Positions 43,717-52,938 of a stretch of 64,000 bases of DNA are shown in pieces. The translations under genes were made by a program, and so were the position numbers. The notes beneath the pieces were generated by a model that did no database searches, had not been told where the DNA came from, and saw only the letters and a list, made by a program, of their open reading frames with translations. The stretch comes from UBA11957 sp963603285. Lineage in GTDB: Bacteria > Bacillota > Clostridia > Lachnospirales > Lachnospiraceae. Position 1 is the first letter of the stretch; each line of letters opens with the position of its first letter. The stretch covers positions 45,132 to 109,131 of the forward strand of contig CAVCMG010000003.1 in the NCBI GenBank assembly GCA_963603285.1, given 5' to 3'.

Positions 43717-44934
43717 TTAGAATCTCACCCGGATCATCGACAGCACATTATCAAACTGCGCCACCTTCTCCTTGTAAGCTCCCGCCGTCATCTTCTCCGT
43801 AATAAACGCAAACTCATCCGCCAGCTCCGGCACCGACAAAGCCTGCACCTTGCCAAACACCTTCTCCACACGGCACAGATTATCCACCAGCGTACCCTTC
43901 ATCCGGACAAAGAACCGATTCTCCACATCATCGATCGACATCAGCGGCAGATGCTCCTCATCCCACGGCTCCGCCATACAACAGTGCAGATGCTTCGCCT
44001 CATCCACAATATCACTGACAACCGCACTCGCCGTAGGCAGCTTACCAGCGCCCTTGCCATAAAACATACAGTCGCCCAGCATATTACCATGGACAAATAC
44101 CGCATTAAACACATCCATAACACTGTATAACGGATCCTCCGCATCGATCATCACCGGAGATACCATACCATAGTACTTATCGCCGACCTTCTTGCTCGTA
44201 GCCAGAAGCTTGATACGGGCATCCAGCGCCGTAGCATACTTAAAGTCCGCAGAACTTACCTTCGTGATACCCTCTGTGTATACATCCTGATAATCCAGAT
44301 ACTTGCCATACGCCAGAGAAGACAGAATCGCGATCTTACGGCAGGCATCATGTCCCTCGACATCCGCCTCCGGATTGCGCTCCGCATAGCCCAGATCCTG
44401 CGCCTCCTTCAGCACATCCGCAAACTCGGCACCCTTTAAGCTCATCTCCGACAGGATAAAATTCGTCGTACCGTTTAAGATACCCGTCACCTCATCGATC
44501 ACCTCGGCACTCAGACACGTTCTCAGCGGACGAATGATCGGAATTGCACCGCCACAGCTGGCTTCAAACATATAATTGCACTGCTTTTCCTTCGCAATGC
44601 GCAGAAGCTCCGAACCATGGGCAGCCACCAGCGCCTTATTGGACGTGCAGACAGACTTGCCTGCCTCCAGCGCCTGCTTTGTAAACGTATAGGCCGCACC
44701 TGTTCCTCCCATCACCTCAGCGATGATCTTAACCTCCGGATCGTTTAAAATCACATTGTAATCGTGTACAAGGATCTTTTCCACCGGATCACCCGGGAAA
44801 TCTCTGAGATCCAGCACATATTTGACACAGATCTCATCACCCGTCTTTTTGGCGATCGCCTCTTTATTTCTCTCCAGGACCTCGACAACGCCGGAACCGA
44901 CGGTACCGTAGCCCAGTACTGCTACTTTAACCAT
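43717..44934 (-). CDS. hom: Homoserine dehydrogenase
   Basis: 405 residues. Reduces aspartate semialdehyde to homoserine for threonine and methionine. NAD(P)-binding AVLGYGTVGSGVVEVL at the N-terminus, GGTGAAYTFTKQALEAGKSV, and the catalytic signature GILNGTTNFILSEM region (about 150-165) with AEADVEGHDACRKIAIL-like text. A C-terminal ACT-like domain (about 325-405) is present. The start overlaps the prfB stop by eight bases. Confidence 0.96.
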   Translation of the reverse strand: MVKVAVLGYGTVGSGVVEVLERNKEAIAKKTGDEICVKYVLDLRDFPGDPVEKILVHDYNVILNDPEVKIIAEVMGGTGAAYTFTKQALEAGKSVCTSNKALVAAHGSELLRIAKEKQCNYMFEASCGGAIPIIRPLRTCLSAEVIDEVTGILNGTTNFILSEMSLKGAEFADVLKEAQDLGYAERNPEADVEGHDACRKIAILSSLAYGKYLDYQDVYTEGITKVSSADFKYATALDARIKLLATSKKVGDKYYGMVSPVMIDAEDPLYSVMDVFNAVFVHGNMLGDCMFYGKGAGKLPTASAVVSDIVDEAKHLHCCMAEPWDEEHLPLMSIDDVENRFFVRMKGTLVDNLCRVEKVFGKVQALSVPELADEFAFITEKMTAGAYKEKVAQFDNVLSMIRVRF

Positions 44935-46061
44935 TTTGATTTTCTCCTGTCTTTCTGTTCGTTGCCAGCATCTTCAGATAGGCATTGATAAACGGATCGA
45001 TCGCACCGTCCATGACCTGTCCCACATTGCCGCTCTCCTCATTGGTACGCAGATCCTTGACCATGGTATACGGCTGCATAACATAGGAACGGATCTGGTG
45101 ACCCCAGGCGATATCGGTGACCTCACCACGGATACCGGAAAGCTTCTCTTCATTCTCCTGCTGCTTTAACATATACAGCTTGGCTTTCAGCATCTGCATG
45201 GCTTTGTCTTTATTCATATGCTGGGAACGCTCATTCTGGCAGGTTACAACGATACCTGTCGGGAAATGGGTAATACGGATAGCCGAGGACGTCTTGTTGA
45301 TATGCTGTCCACCGGCACCGCTCGAACGGTAGGTATCGATACGGATATCGTCATCCTTGATCTCCACCTCAACATCATCACCCATATCCGGCATAACATC
45401 ACAGGATACAAAGGACGTCTGTCTCTTGCCCTGCGCATTAAACGGTGAAATACGCACCAGACGGTGCACACCCTTTTCCGATTTCAGATAACCGTAGGCA
45501 TTCTCTCCGTGCACCTCAAAGGTTACGGATTTGACACCGGCCTCCTCACCGTCAAGATAATCCAGCACCTCCATCTGGAAGCCCTTTCTCTCGATCCAGC
45601 GGGTATACATACGGTACAGCATACCGCACCAGTCGCACGCCTCCGTACCACCGGCACCGGCATTCAGCTTGATGATGGCATCTTTTTTATCGTACGGACC
45701 GTTTAACAGCGTCTTGATACGGATATCGTCAAAGGTCTGTTTGAAGTCATCCAGCATCTCCTGGATCTCCGGAATCAGTTCCGGATCTTCATCCTCATAG
45801 CCCATCTCGATCAGAGTCTCCATGTCCTCTTTCTCAGAGATCAGCTTATTGTAGACCTCAAGGTCTGATTTTAAAGCATTTAATTCGATGGTCTTTTTCT
45901 GTGAGAGCTCCGGCACATCCCAGAAGTCCGGCATCTCCATCTCTCTCTCTAATTCTTCGATCCTGCGCTCTTTGTTAGCGAGGTCAAAGTGAATCCCTCA
46001 CTTCCACTAACGGCTCTGTATAGGAATTCAGTATACTTTTAAACTGATCTAATTCAACCAT
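44927..46061 (-). CDS. prfB: Peptide chain release factor 2 with programmed +1 frameshift
   Basis: Recognises UGA and UAA stops. Translation starts at ATG 46061 (MVELDQFKSILNSYTEPLVE), runs 25 codons to an in-frame TGA at 45984-45986, shifts +1 on CTT TGA C and continues to 44927, giving about 377 residues. The catalytic GGQ is present (SSGAGGQHINKTSSA). This is the well-known autoregulation: low RF2 favours the frameshift. The spacing of GTGAGGGA before the slip site provides the internal Shine-Dalgarno-like element. Confidence 0.96.
45983..45999 (-). promoter_or_regulatory. prfB recoding site
   Basis: Minus-strand text AGGGATTCACTTTGACC: slippery CTT followed by TGA and C, with a purine-rich AGGGA upstream. 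Confidence 0.92.
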
Positions 46062-46187
46062 AGCTTCACCTTCTTTCTAAAATATTCCCGCAAGCAGGAA
46101 CAGCCTTTTGCTCCGGAGCTTTTCTGTGAGCATACTTCAAAACCCCGAAAGCACAGCACTGTCTGCTATTTTATTTACAATGTGCGT

Positions 46188-48755
46188 TTACGCCTTACGG
46201 CCGCAGCACTGTTTGTATTTCTTTCCGCTTCCGCACGGGCACGGATCGTTTGGATAGACTTTGATTTCCTTACGCTGCTTCGGTTTACGCACAGCGGAAT
46301 CATCCTTGTTTGTACCTGTAACCTTGGCTACCTGTTCACGCTCGACCTTCTGCTCTACACGGACATTGTAGAGGAGACGTAACGTATCCTGCTGGATCGC
46401 CAGCGTCATCTCATCGAACATCTCGTATGCGGCCATCTTGTACTCGACCTTCGGGTCCTTCTGACCGTAAGCCTGCAGGCCGATACCCTCACGCAGCTGA
46501 TCCATATCGTCGATATGATCCATCCACTTGTTATCGACTACCTTCAGTACGATCACACGCTCCAGCTCACGCAGCTGCTCGATCTCCGGGAATTCGGCTT
46601 CCTTCATCTCATACAGTTTAACAGCCTGCTCGTTTAAGTACTGACGCAGCTTTTTCTTGTTCATGCCCTCGATCTTTTCCTTGGTGATCTTTTCCAGCGG
46701 AATGATCGGCAGTAAAAGCTCATTTAACTCTGTCAGATCCCAGTCAGCGGCATCGACTTCGTCGTTGATACACATATTGACAGCATGATCTACGACATCC
46801 GTGATCATCTTGAAGATGGCATCACGCATGTTTTCACCGTCCAGAACGCGGCGGCGCTCTTTGTAAATGATCTCACGCTGTTCATTATTGACCTGATCGT
46901 ACTCGAGCAGGTTACGGCGGATACCGTAGTTGTTGCTCTCGATCTTCTTCTGTGCCTTTTCGATGGCGCTCGACAGCATCTTATGCTCGATCTGCTCATT
47001 TTCGGCTACACCAAGGCCCTTGAATACATTCATCAGACGCTCAGAACCGAACAGACGCATCAGATCATCCTCCAGGGAAATGTAGAAGCGGGATTCACCC
47101 GGATCTCCCTGACGACCGGAACGACCGCGCAGCTGGTTATCGATACGGCGGGACTCGTGACGCTCTGTACCGATGATCTTTAAGCCGCCGACCTCTCTGG
47201 CAATATCGTCCAGCTTGATATCTGTACCACGACCGGCCATATTGGTGGCGATCGTAACAGCGTCATGCTGTCCGGCCTGGGCTACGATCTCGGCCTCGAT
47301 ATCGTGATATTTGGCATTCAGTACCTGATGCTGGATACCCTGACGCTTGAGCATCTTACTCAGCATCTCGGAGGTCTCGATCGTAATCGTACCAACCAGT
47401 ACCGGCTGATGCTTTTCGTGGGATGCGATGACATCCTGTACTACAGCATGGAATTTTTCTTTCTTGGTCATATATACGGCATCGTCGTAGTCGATACGGG
47501 CTACCGGACGGTTTGTCGGGATCTCAATAACGTCCATGCCGTAGATCTCACGGAACTCCTGCTCCTCGGTAAGAGCTGTACCGGTCATACCGGACTTCTT
47601 ATCGTATTTGTTGAAGAAGTTCTGGAAGGTAATGGTTGCCAGAGTCTTGGACTCACGGCGTACCTTTACATGCTCTTTTGCCTCGATCGCCTGATGCAGA
47701 CCGTCGGAGTAACGGCGTCCCGGCATGATACGGCCGGTAAATTCATCGACGATCAGGATCTCATCATCTTTGACTACGTAATCCTGATCCTTGAACATCA
47801 GGTTATGGGCACGCAGGGCAAGGATGATATTGTGCTGGATCTCAAGGTTTTCCGGATCGGCAAGGTTCTCGATATGGAAGAACTTCTCGACTTTCTCGAC
47901 ACCCTGTTCGGTCAGATTGACGATCTTATCCTTTTCATTGACGATGAAATCGCCGGTCTCGGTGATCTCTTCGCCCATGATGGCGGTCATCTTGGTCATT
48001 TCGCCACTGGCTTCACCGCGCTGGAGCTGTCTGGCGAGGATATCGCAGGTCTCATACAGCTTGGTGGACTTGCCACTCTGGCCGGAAATAATCAGCGGGG
48101 TACGGGCTTCATCGATCAGAACGGAGTCGACCTCATCGATGATGGCGTAGTGCAGGCCACGCTGTACCAGCTGTTCTTTGTAGATGACCATGTTGTCACG
48201 CAGGTAATCGAAACCAAGTTCGTTGTTAGTGACGTAGGTAATATCACAGTTATAGGCTTCACGACGCTCTTCCGGGGTCATGGCGTTTAAAACAACGCCG
48301 ACTTTTAACCCCAGGAATTCATGAATGCTGCCCATCCACTCGGCATCTCGGTTGGCCAGATAGTCGTTGACGGTAACGATATGCACGCCTTTGCCTTCGA
48401 GGGCATTTAAGTAGGCGGGAAGGGTGGACACGAGGGTCTTACCTTCACCGGTACGCATCTCTGCGATACGTCCCTGATGCAGGATGATACCGCCGATAAG
48501 CTGTACACGGTAGTGCTCCATACCGAGAACACGTTTGCCGGCTTCACGGACGGTGGCGAAGGCTTCGGGGAGCAGATCGTCGAGGGTTTCGCCGTTTGCG
48601 AGGCGTTCTCTGAACTTTCTGGTCTGGTCGCGGAGTTCTTCGTCGGACATGTTCTGCATGGTCGGTCGCAGAGCTTCGATTTTATCTACGATCGGATAGA
48701 TACGCTTCAGCTCGCGCTGGCTGTGCGTTCCAAATAATTTTTCGGTTAATTTCAT
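46188..48755 (-). CDS. secA: Preprotein translocase ATPase SecA
   Basis: 855 residues, standard length. Motor of Sec secretion. Walker A MRTGEGKTLVS (about 103-113), DEVDSVLIDEARTPL, nucleotide-binding domain 2 with TNMAGRGTDIKL, GTERHESRRIDNQLRGRSGR, and the C-terminal zinc-binding tail CPCGSGKKYKQCCGRK for SecB or ribosome contact. The most conserved gene of the window. A terminator and promoter separate it from the DUF4340 gene. Confidence 0.98.
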   Translation of the reverse strand: MKLTEKLFGTHSQRELKRIYPIVDKIEALRPTMQNMSDEELRDQTRKFRERLANGETLDDLLPEAFATVREAGKRVLGMEHYRVQLIGGIILHQGRIAEMRTGEGKTLVSTLPAYLNALEGKGVHIVTVNDYLANRDAEWMGSIHEFLGLKVGVVLNAMTPEERREAYNCDITYVTNNELGFDYLRDNMVIYKEQLVQRGLHYAIIDEVDSVLIDEARTPLIISGQSGKSTKLYETCDILARQLQRGEASGEMTKMTAIMGEEITETGDFIVNEKDKIVNLTEQGVEKVEKFFHIENLADPENLEIQHNIILALRAHNLMFKDQDYVVKDDEILIVDEFTGRIMPGRRYSDGLHQAIEAKEHVKVRRESKTLATITFQNFFNKYDKKSGMTGTALTEEQEFREIYGMDVIEIPTNRPVARIDYDDAVYMTKKEKFHAVVQDVIASHEKHQPVLVGTITIETSEMLSKMLKRQGIQHQVLNAKYHDIEAEIVAQAGQHDAVTIATNMAGRGTDIKLDDIAREVGGLKIIGTERHESRRIDNQLRGRSGRQGDPGESRFYISLEDDLMRLFGSERLMNVFKGLGVAENEQIEHKMLSSAIEKAQKKIESNNYGIRRNLLEYDQVNNEQREIIYKERRRVLDGENMRDAIFKMITDVVDHAVNMCINDEVDAADWDLTELNELLLPIIPLEKITKEKIEGMNKKKLRQYLNEQAVKLYEMKEAEFPEIEQLRELERVIVLKVVDNKWMDHIDDMDQLREGIGLQAYGQKDPKVEYKMAAYEMFDEMTLAIQQDTLRLLYNVRVEQKVEREQVAKVTGTNKDDSAVRKPKQRKEIKVYPNDPCPCGSGKKYKQCCGRKA

Positions 48756-48797
48756 ATTTTTTCTCCTGATTTTGAAGGTTAGAAAAATCCAGATTCT

Positions 48798-48826
48798 ATT
48801 CTAGCACGTTTGTGGGGGGCGGGCAA
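48798..48826 (-). promoter_or_regulatory. secA promoter
   Basis: TTGCCC (48821-48826), 17-base spacer, TAGAAT (48798-48803), minus strand. Confidence 0.65.
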
Positions 48827-48856
48827 CTGGAAATGAGTGAAATGTTTATAAAGTGA

Positions 48857-48883
48857 GAAAGGGCTGGCCTCAAAAGCCAGCCC
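48857..48883 (-). terminator. Terminator of the ABC-GldG-DUF4340 operon
   Basis: Minus-strand stem GGGCTGGC / GCCAGCCC with a 7-base loop followed by TTTCTC, 8 bases after the DUF4340 gene. Confidence 0.75.
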
Positions 48884-48891
48884 AATGGGTT

Positions 48892-49545
48892 TTAGTCTGT
48901 TGTGGTGGATCCAGTTACTTCGCTGGTCTCGCTGACACTATTGCTGAATTCGGCAGTTTCGCTGCTCTCGGACGCTTCACTGGCCTCGCTGGTGGTGCTT
49001 TCCTCTGTTTTTTCCAGGGTGCTGACATCGCAGTCGAAGGTGGTTACGAGGGTGGTATCTACGAGATAGACGTCATCGTTGTCGCTGGTTTTCAGGTAGT
49101 TGCCGCCGGTGATGTCGTTTTCGTTGCCGAGGGTCAGGGTTGTGGTGGTGTCGGCTGTGGTGTAGGTGATGACGTTTGTTGGGACGTCAAAGCCGTAGGT
49201 GGTGTCATCTTCGGGGTTTTCTACCTGCTGGGTGGCTTCGAGGGAAGCTACGGCATCCAGGAGGGTGGTTACCTGATCGGTGTCAAGGGTGAGGTCTGGC
49301 TGTTCGGTGCAGGTCCAGGTATCCTCGGTTTTGGTCAGGTGGATGGTTTCACCGTTGTATTCCCAGCTGAGGGCGGTGATGTCATCGGATTTTGTCTGGT
49401 TGACATATACCCTGGCGGCTTCGTCGGCAGCGGTCTGTTTTTCTTCGGCTTTTTTGTTATAGAATTTGAGGCCGAAGAGGGCTGCGACCAGGAGAACCAG
49501 GGCGACCACAATAGCGATCGCCTGTTTTTTCTGTTTGTCTGTCAT
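48892..49545 (-). CDS. DUF4340 domain-containing membrane-anchored protein
   Basis: 217 residues. One N-terminal membrane helix (about 8-27), then a beta-rich extracytoplasmic DUF4340 region rich in Thr, Asp and Glu, ending in a Ser/Thr/Glu low-complexity tail (about 190-217). DUF4340 proteins commonly follow GldG-type genes and are thought to belong to the same exporter complex. It abuts the GldG-like gene. Confidence 0.85.
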   Translation of the reverse strand: MTDKQKKQAIAIVVALVLLVAALFGLKFYNKKAEEKQTAADEAARVYVNQTKSDDITALSWEYNGETIHLTKTEDTWTCTEQPDLTLDTDQVTTLLDAVASLEATQQVENPEDDTTYGFDVPTNVITYTTADTTTTLTLGNENDITGGNYLKTSDNDDVYLVDTTLVTTFDCDVSTLEKTEESTTSEASEASESSETAEFSNSVSETSEVTGSTTTD

Positions 49546-51669
49546 TTAGCGTTTCCTCCTCTTTAACCAGATGATGATACCCAGTACGACCAGGATCAGC
49601 GGGATCAGGACGATGAAGGCGGCGCCATACAGGATCTGGGTGGATGCGGGTACGGTCATGGTGGAGATATTGTACTCTTTGACCGGGATCACAACGGAGC
49701 CTGTGCTTTCTTCGGTGGTATCCACGAGCTGTCCCAGAGTGGAGGCAAACAGCGTGGAGTTGTTGCCACTGACCATCTGATCGGCGCTGTCGGTGAACAT
49801 CACGGTGGATGTATAGACAACTAACGTGGATGTTGTGTCTGTGTCGATGGTCTTTGCCGCAACAAGGCCGATGGCGTAGCTGCCCTGCTGATCGCCGTCT
49901 TCATAGTCGTAGCTGGTGGCGTTCTGCACATCGGTCTTTATAACAGCCTTGTCGGAGGTCTGTAAGAGCGGTGTGTAGGTGATCGTATCGGTGTCTTCCG
50001 GTACGGTCATACCCTGTGCATACGGCACGAAGATATATGCGCCGGAGGTTCCGGAGGTGAACAGACTGCTTTCTACCGTCGGCAGCAGGTAGAACGGATT
50101 CTGATAGTACATCGATGTATCAGACTCGGCGATCATACCTTTTTCTACGGTGATACCGTAGGCGCTCATGATTTTTTCAAAGTTTGGCATATCCTCTGTG
50201 GCTTCACTGTTCGTCATCAGCAGGACATTGCCGCCGTTATTCATATAGGTAATGACTTTGTTGGCATCGTCCTCAGAAAAATCGGAGGTCGGTGCGTTGA
50301 TGATCAAGCATTTGGCATCTTCCGGTACGGTATCGGCATCCATCAGATTCAGGGTCTCACTGGACAGGTTGGCTTTCTCGATGGCTTTGGAGAAATTGCC
50401 GCTCAAAGCTGTCTCACCGTGGCCGGATACCTGATAAATCTTCGGCATGCTGTCACTTGTAACATACTGCAGGGCGCTGGTGATCTGGCCTTCACCGTCG
50501 TAACCGGTAACGCTGGAGCTGTAGGTGGAGTAATCAAAATCACTCTCAAACAGATCGTTATAATCGATCACCTTGGACTGCTCGCCGCAGACGACGATCA
50601 GACTGCCTGATGAAATCGAACTGTCGGTATACTGCTGGTAGAAGGTCGGGGACGTTGCCGGATCCTTGTATTCTACTTTAATATGTGAAGACGCATCCTC
50701 ATATCGTTTCAGTGTTTCCGATACCGTAGAATCCAGACTGGCTTCATTGGCCACAGCATAGATCGTGACGTCCTTATCCAACGTTTTCAGATAATCCTTT
50801 GTATCCTGCGTCAGGGAATACAGCTTGGACGAGGTCAGATCGATGGAAGTCATGGATGAAGGCAGCTCTGCCACGATCAGGTTGACTACCAGAGCTACAA
50901 CGATGCCGACGGCAATAAATGCCGTGCTGAACACACCGGCAGACAGCTTTTTGCTCGTCATCTGCCAGCGGCGTTTCTGGATCGACTGGGTTGTCAGGAA
51001 CAGAAACAGCACGATCATCGACACGTAGTAAATCAGTCCGGTCACAGAAAAGCAGCCGTCAAAAAAGCTTTCCATATATTTCCGCAGGTCATAGCATCCC
51101 ATGATCTTTGTCAGAATATTACCCGAGGATGAGATCAGATCGGTAATACTGCTCATCATATAGCCGATAAACAACGCGCCAAAGGTCAGCACGGCGGAAA
51201 TGATCTGGCTCTCCGTCAGGGAAGAGACAAACAGACCTACCGCAATACAGGTCAGACCGTACAGAGCAAAGCCAAAGACAGCGATCAGATTCTGCTTGGT
51301 GGGCGCATCACCCAGCGTATCCAGAAGCAGAGCCATGATCGTCATGATCACAATTACGATGGCATGTACGCAGGCCATCGCCAGATATTTGGCTGTCACG
51401 ATCTTTCCTACCGATACCGGCGCTGTCAGGATCAGCTGATCCGTCTTTGTCCGCCTGTCCTCCGACAGGGAACGCATGGTCAGCACGGAGACTGGGATCA
51501 GAAAGATAAAGGACACGCCGCTGATCGAATAATAGATCTGGGGTGCACCGTAGTTTAAGTTGTTGGCAAAATAATACAGGCTGAATACAGCCATAACTAC
51601 CGCAATATAGATCCAGCCGGTGATGGTCTGAAAATAGGAGCGGAATTCTCGTTTCCATATCGCTATCAT
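49546..51669 (-). CDS. Fused ABC-2 permease and GldG-type auxiliary protein
   Basis: 707 residues. The N-terminal about 240 residues form a six-helix ABC-2 permease (MIAIWKREFRSYFQTITGWIYIA) corresponding to GldF. A further helix near 250-272 leads into an extracytoplasmic ABC_transp_aux/GldG domain (about 290-665, with YQVSGHGETALSG), and a final helix (about 680-702) precedes KRRKR. GldF and GldG are separate genes in Bacteroidetes. The start overlaps the ATPase stop by four bases. The substrate is unknown; gliding is not expected in a clostridium. Confidence 0.9.
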   Translation of the reverse strand: MIAIWKREFRSYFQTITGWIYIAVVMAVFSLYYFANNLNYGAPQIYYSISGVSFIFLIPVSVLTMRSLSEDRRTKTDQLILTAPVSVGKIVTAKYLAMACVHAIVIVIMTIMALLLDTLGDAPTKQNLIAVFGFALYGLTCIAVGLFVSSLTESQIISAVLTFGALFIGYMMSSITDLISSSGNILTKIMGCYDLRKYMESFFDGCFSVTGLIYYVSMIVLFLFLTTQSIQKRRWQMTSKKLSAGVFSTAFIAVGIVVALVVNLIVAELPSSMTSIDLTSSKLYSLTQDTKDYLKTLDKDVTIYAVANEASLDSTVSETLKRYEDASSHIKVEYKDPATSPTFYQQYTDSSISSGSLIVVCGEQSKVIDYNDLFESDFDYSTYSSSVTGYDGEGQITSALQYVTSDSMPKIYQVSGHGETALSGNFSKAIEKANLSSETLNLMDADTVPEDAKCLIINAPTSDFSEDDANKVITYMNNGGNVLLMTNSEATEDMPNFEKIMSAYGITVEKGMIAESDTSMYYQNPFYLLPTVESSLFTSGTSGAYIFVPYAQGMTVPEDTDTITYTPLLQTSDKAVIKTDVQNATSYDYEDGDQQGSYAIGLVAAKTIDTDTTSTLVVYTSTVMFTDSADQMVSGNNSTLFASTLGQLVDTTEESTGSVVIPVKEYNISTMTVPASTQILYGAAFIVLIPLILVVLGIIIWLKRRKR

Positions 51670-52622
51670 AACTTGATCTCCTCCTTAACTTCCTTTATTT
51701 CTGTCAGTTCAAGGAAGATATCTTCCAGTGTACGGCCAGTGCTTCGCATTTCCAGCAGGTTAAGACCGGCATCGGCTACCTTTTTGAATACTTTCTTACG
51801 GATATCGGCACTGCTGTCCGTACTGATCAGAATGTGGCAGGTAAGATCGTCTTTGTCCTGCACTTCCACATGGCTGACGCCCGGAACTTCATACAGTACG
51901 CTCACCATGGCATCGCTGTCCTCGTCTGTCACCAGCTCGATCTGCTGATTTCCCTGTACCTGGGTCAGCAGATTTTCCGTTGTATCGGAAGCTACCAGCT
52001 TGCCCTGGGAAATAATAAAGATATAATCGCAGACCTCTTTGACTTCAGAAAGGATATGGGAGCTTAAAATAACCGTATGCTTCTCTCCCAGCCGGCGGAT
52101 CAGGTCACGGATCTCAATAATCTGCTTCGGATCCAGACCTACGGTCGGCTCATCCAGAATAATGATCTCCGGATATCCCAGCACCGCCTGTGCCAGACCC
52201 ACACGCTGTCTGTAACCCTTGGACAGGTTGCGGATCAGCCGGTCCTGCATCTCCGTAATATGCGTCAGCTCCATGGCTTCCTCCACATACCGGATACGCT
52301 TATCCTTTTCTACTTTCTTAAGCTCTGCCGCAAAAATCAGATATTCCCACACCGTCATATCCTCATATACCGGCGGAATCTCCGGCAGATAGCCAATACA
52401 CTTTCTGGCCTCCTCCGGCTCCTTGAAAATATCATGTCCGTTGATTTTTACTTCTCCCGACGTAGCACCAATATACCCCGTCAGAATATTCATCGTCGTA
52501 GACTTACCTGCCCCATTCGGCCCCAGGAATCCATAAATCCTTCCCGGCTCCACCTTCAGCGACAGATCATCCACAGCCGTATGATCGCCATACGTTTTCA
52601 CCAGATGGTTGATCTCAATCAC
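51666..52622 (-). CDS. ABC transporter ATP-binding protein (GldA-like)
   Basis: 318 residues. Walker A GPNGAGKSTT (about 38-47), signature LSKGYRQRVGLAQ, Walker B IIILDEPTVGLDP, H-loop SSHIL. The C-terminal extension (about 225-318) has a ligand-domain-like fold seen in ABC-2 exporters. Start is GTG 52622 with AAGGAGG eight bases upstream; a longer frame to 52670 has no ribosome site. Forms an operon with the fused permease and DUF4340 protein. Confidence 0.93.
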   Translation of the reverse strand: MIEINHLVKTYGDHTAVDDLSLKVEPGRIYGFLGPNGAGKSTTMNILTGYIGATSGEVKINGHDIFKEPEEARKCIGYLPEIPPVYEDMTVWEYLIFAAELKKVEKDKRIRYVEEAMELTHITEMQDRLIRNLSKGYRQRVGLAQAVLGYPEIIILDEPTVGLDPKQIIEIRDLIRRLGEKHTVILSSHILSEVKEVCDYIFIISQGKLVASDTTENLLTQVQGNQQIELVTDEDSDAMVSVLYEVPGVSHVEVQDKDDLTCHILISTDSSADIRKKVFKKVADAGLNLLEMRSTGRTLEDIFLELTEIKEVKEEIKL

Positions 52623-52821
52623 GCTTCGTTCCTCCTTTATCCCGCACAGCACGTAACTCCTGCTGTACATCTTTTATCACTTTACGCAGAAATTGTGTTG
52701 AAATGCAGACGAGATTGTGAAAATTGCGTGATGAAGATGTGAACTGTGGATTATTGTGGTTTTAAATTTTCACTCATACTGAAACTTAGCGAAACTTAAA
52801 TTTTCTTCATTTTCAATTGAA

Positions 52822-52867
52822 AAAGCACTGTACCTCTCAAAATCAAAGGGGGTTCAGTGCTTTTTTA
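52822..52867 (-). terminator. Terminator after the AlbA_2 gene
   Basis: AAAAAGCACTG / CAGTGCTTTTTT arms around a 23-base loop. U-runs on both strands, so it could end transcription from either side. Confidence 0.8.
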
Positions 52868-52938
52868 CATAATATCGATATAATTTTTCTTGTTTCTTTA
52901 TACTCGCGAAACTTAACGGAACTTAGCAAGCCATTCTC

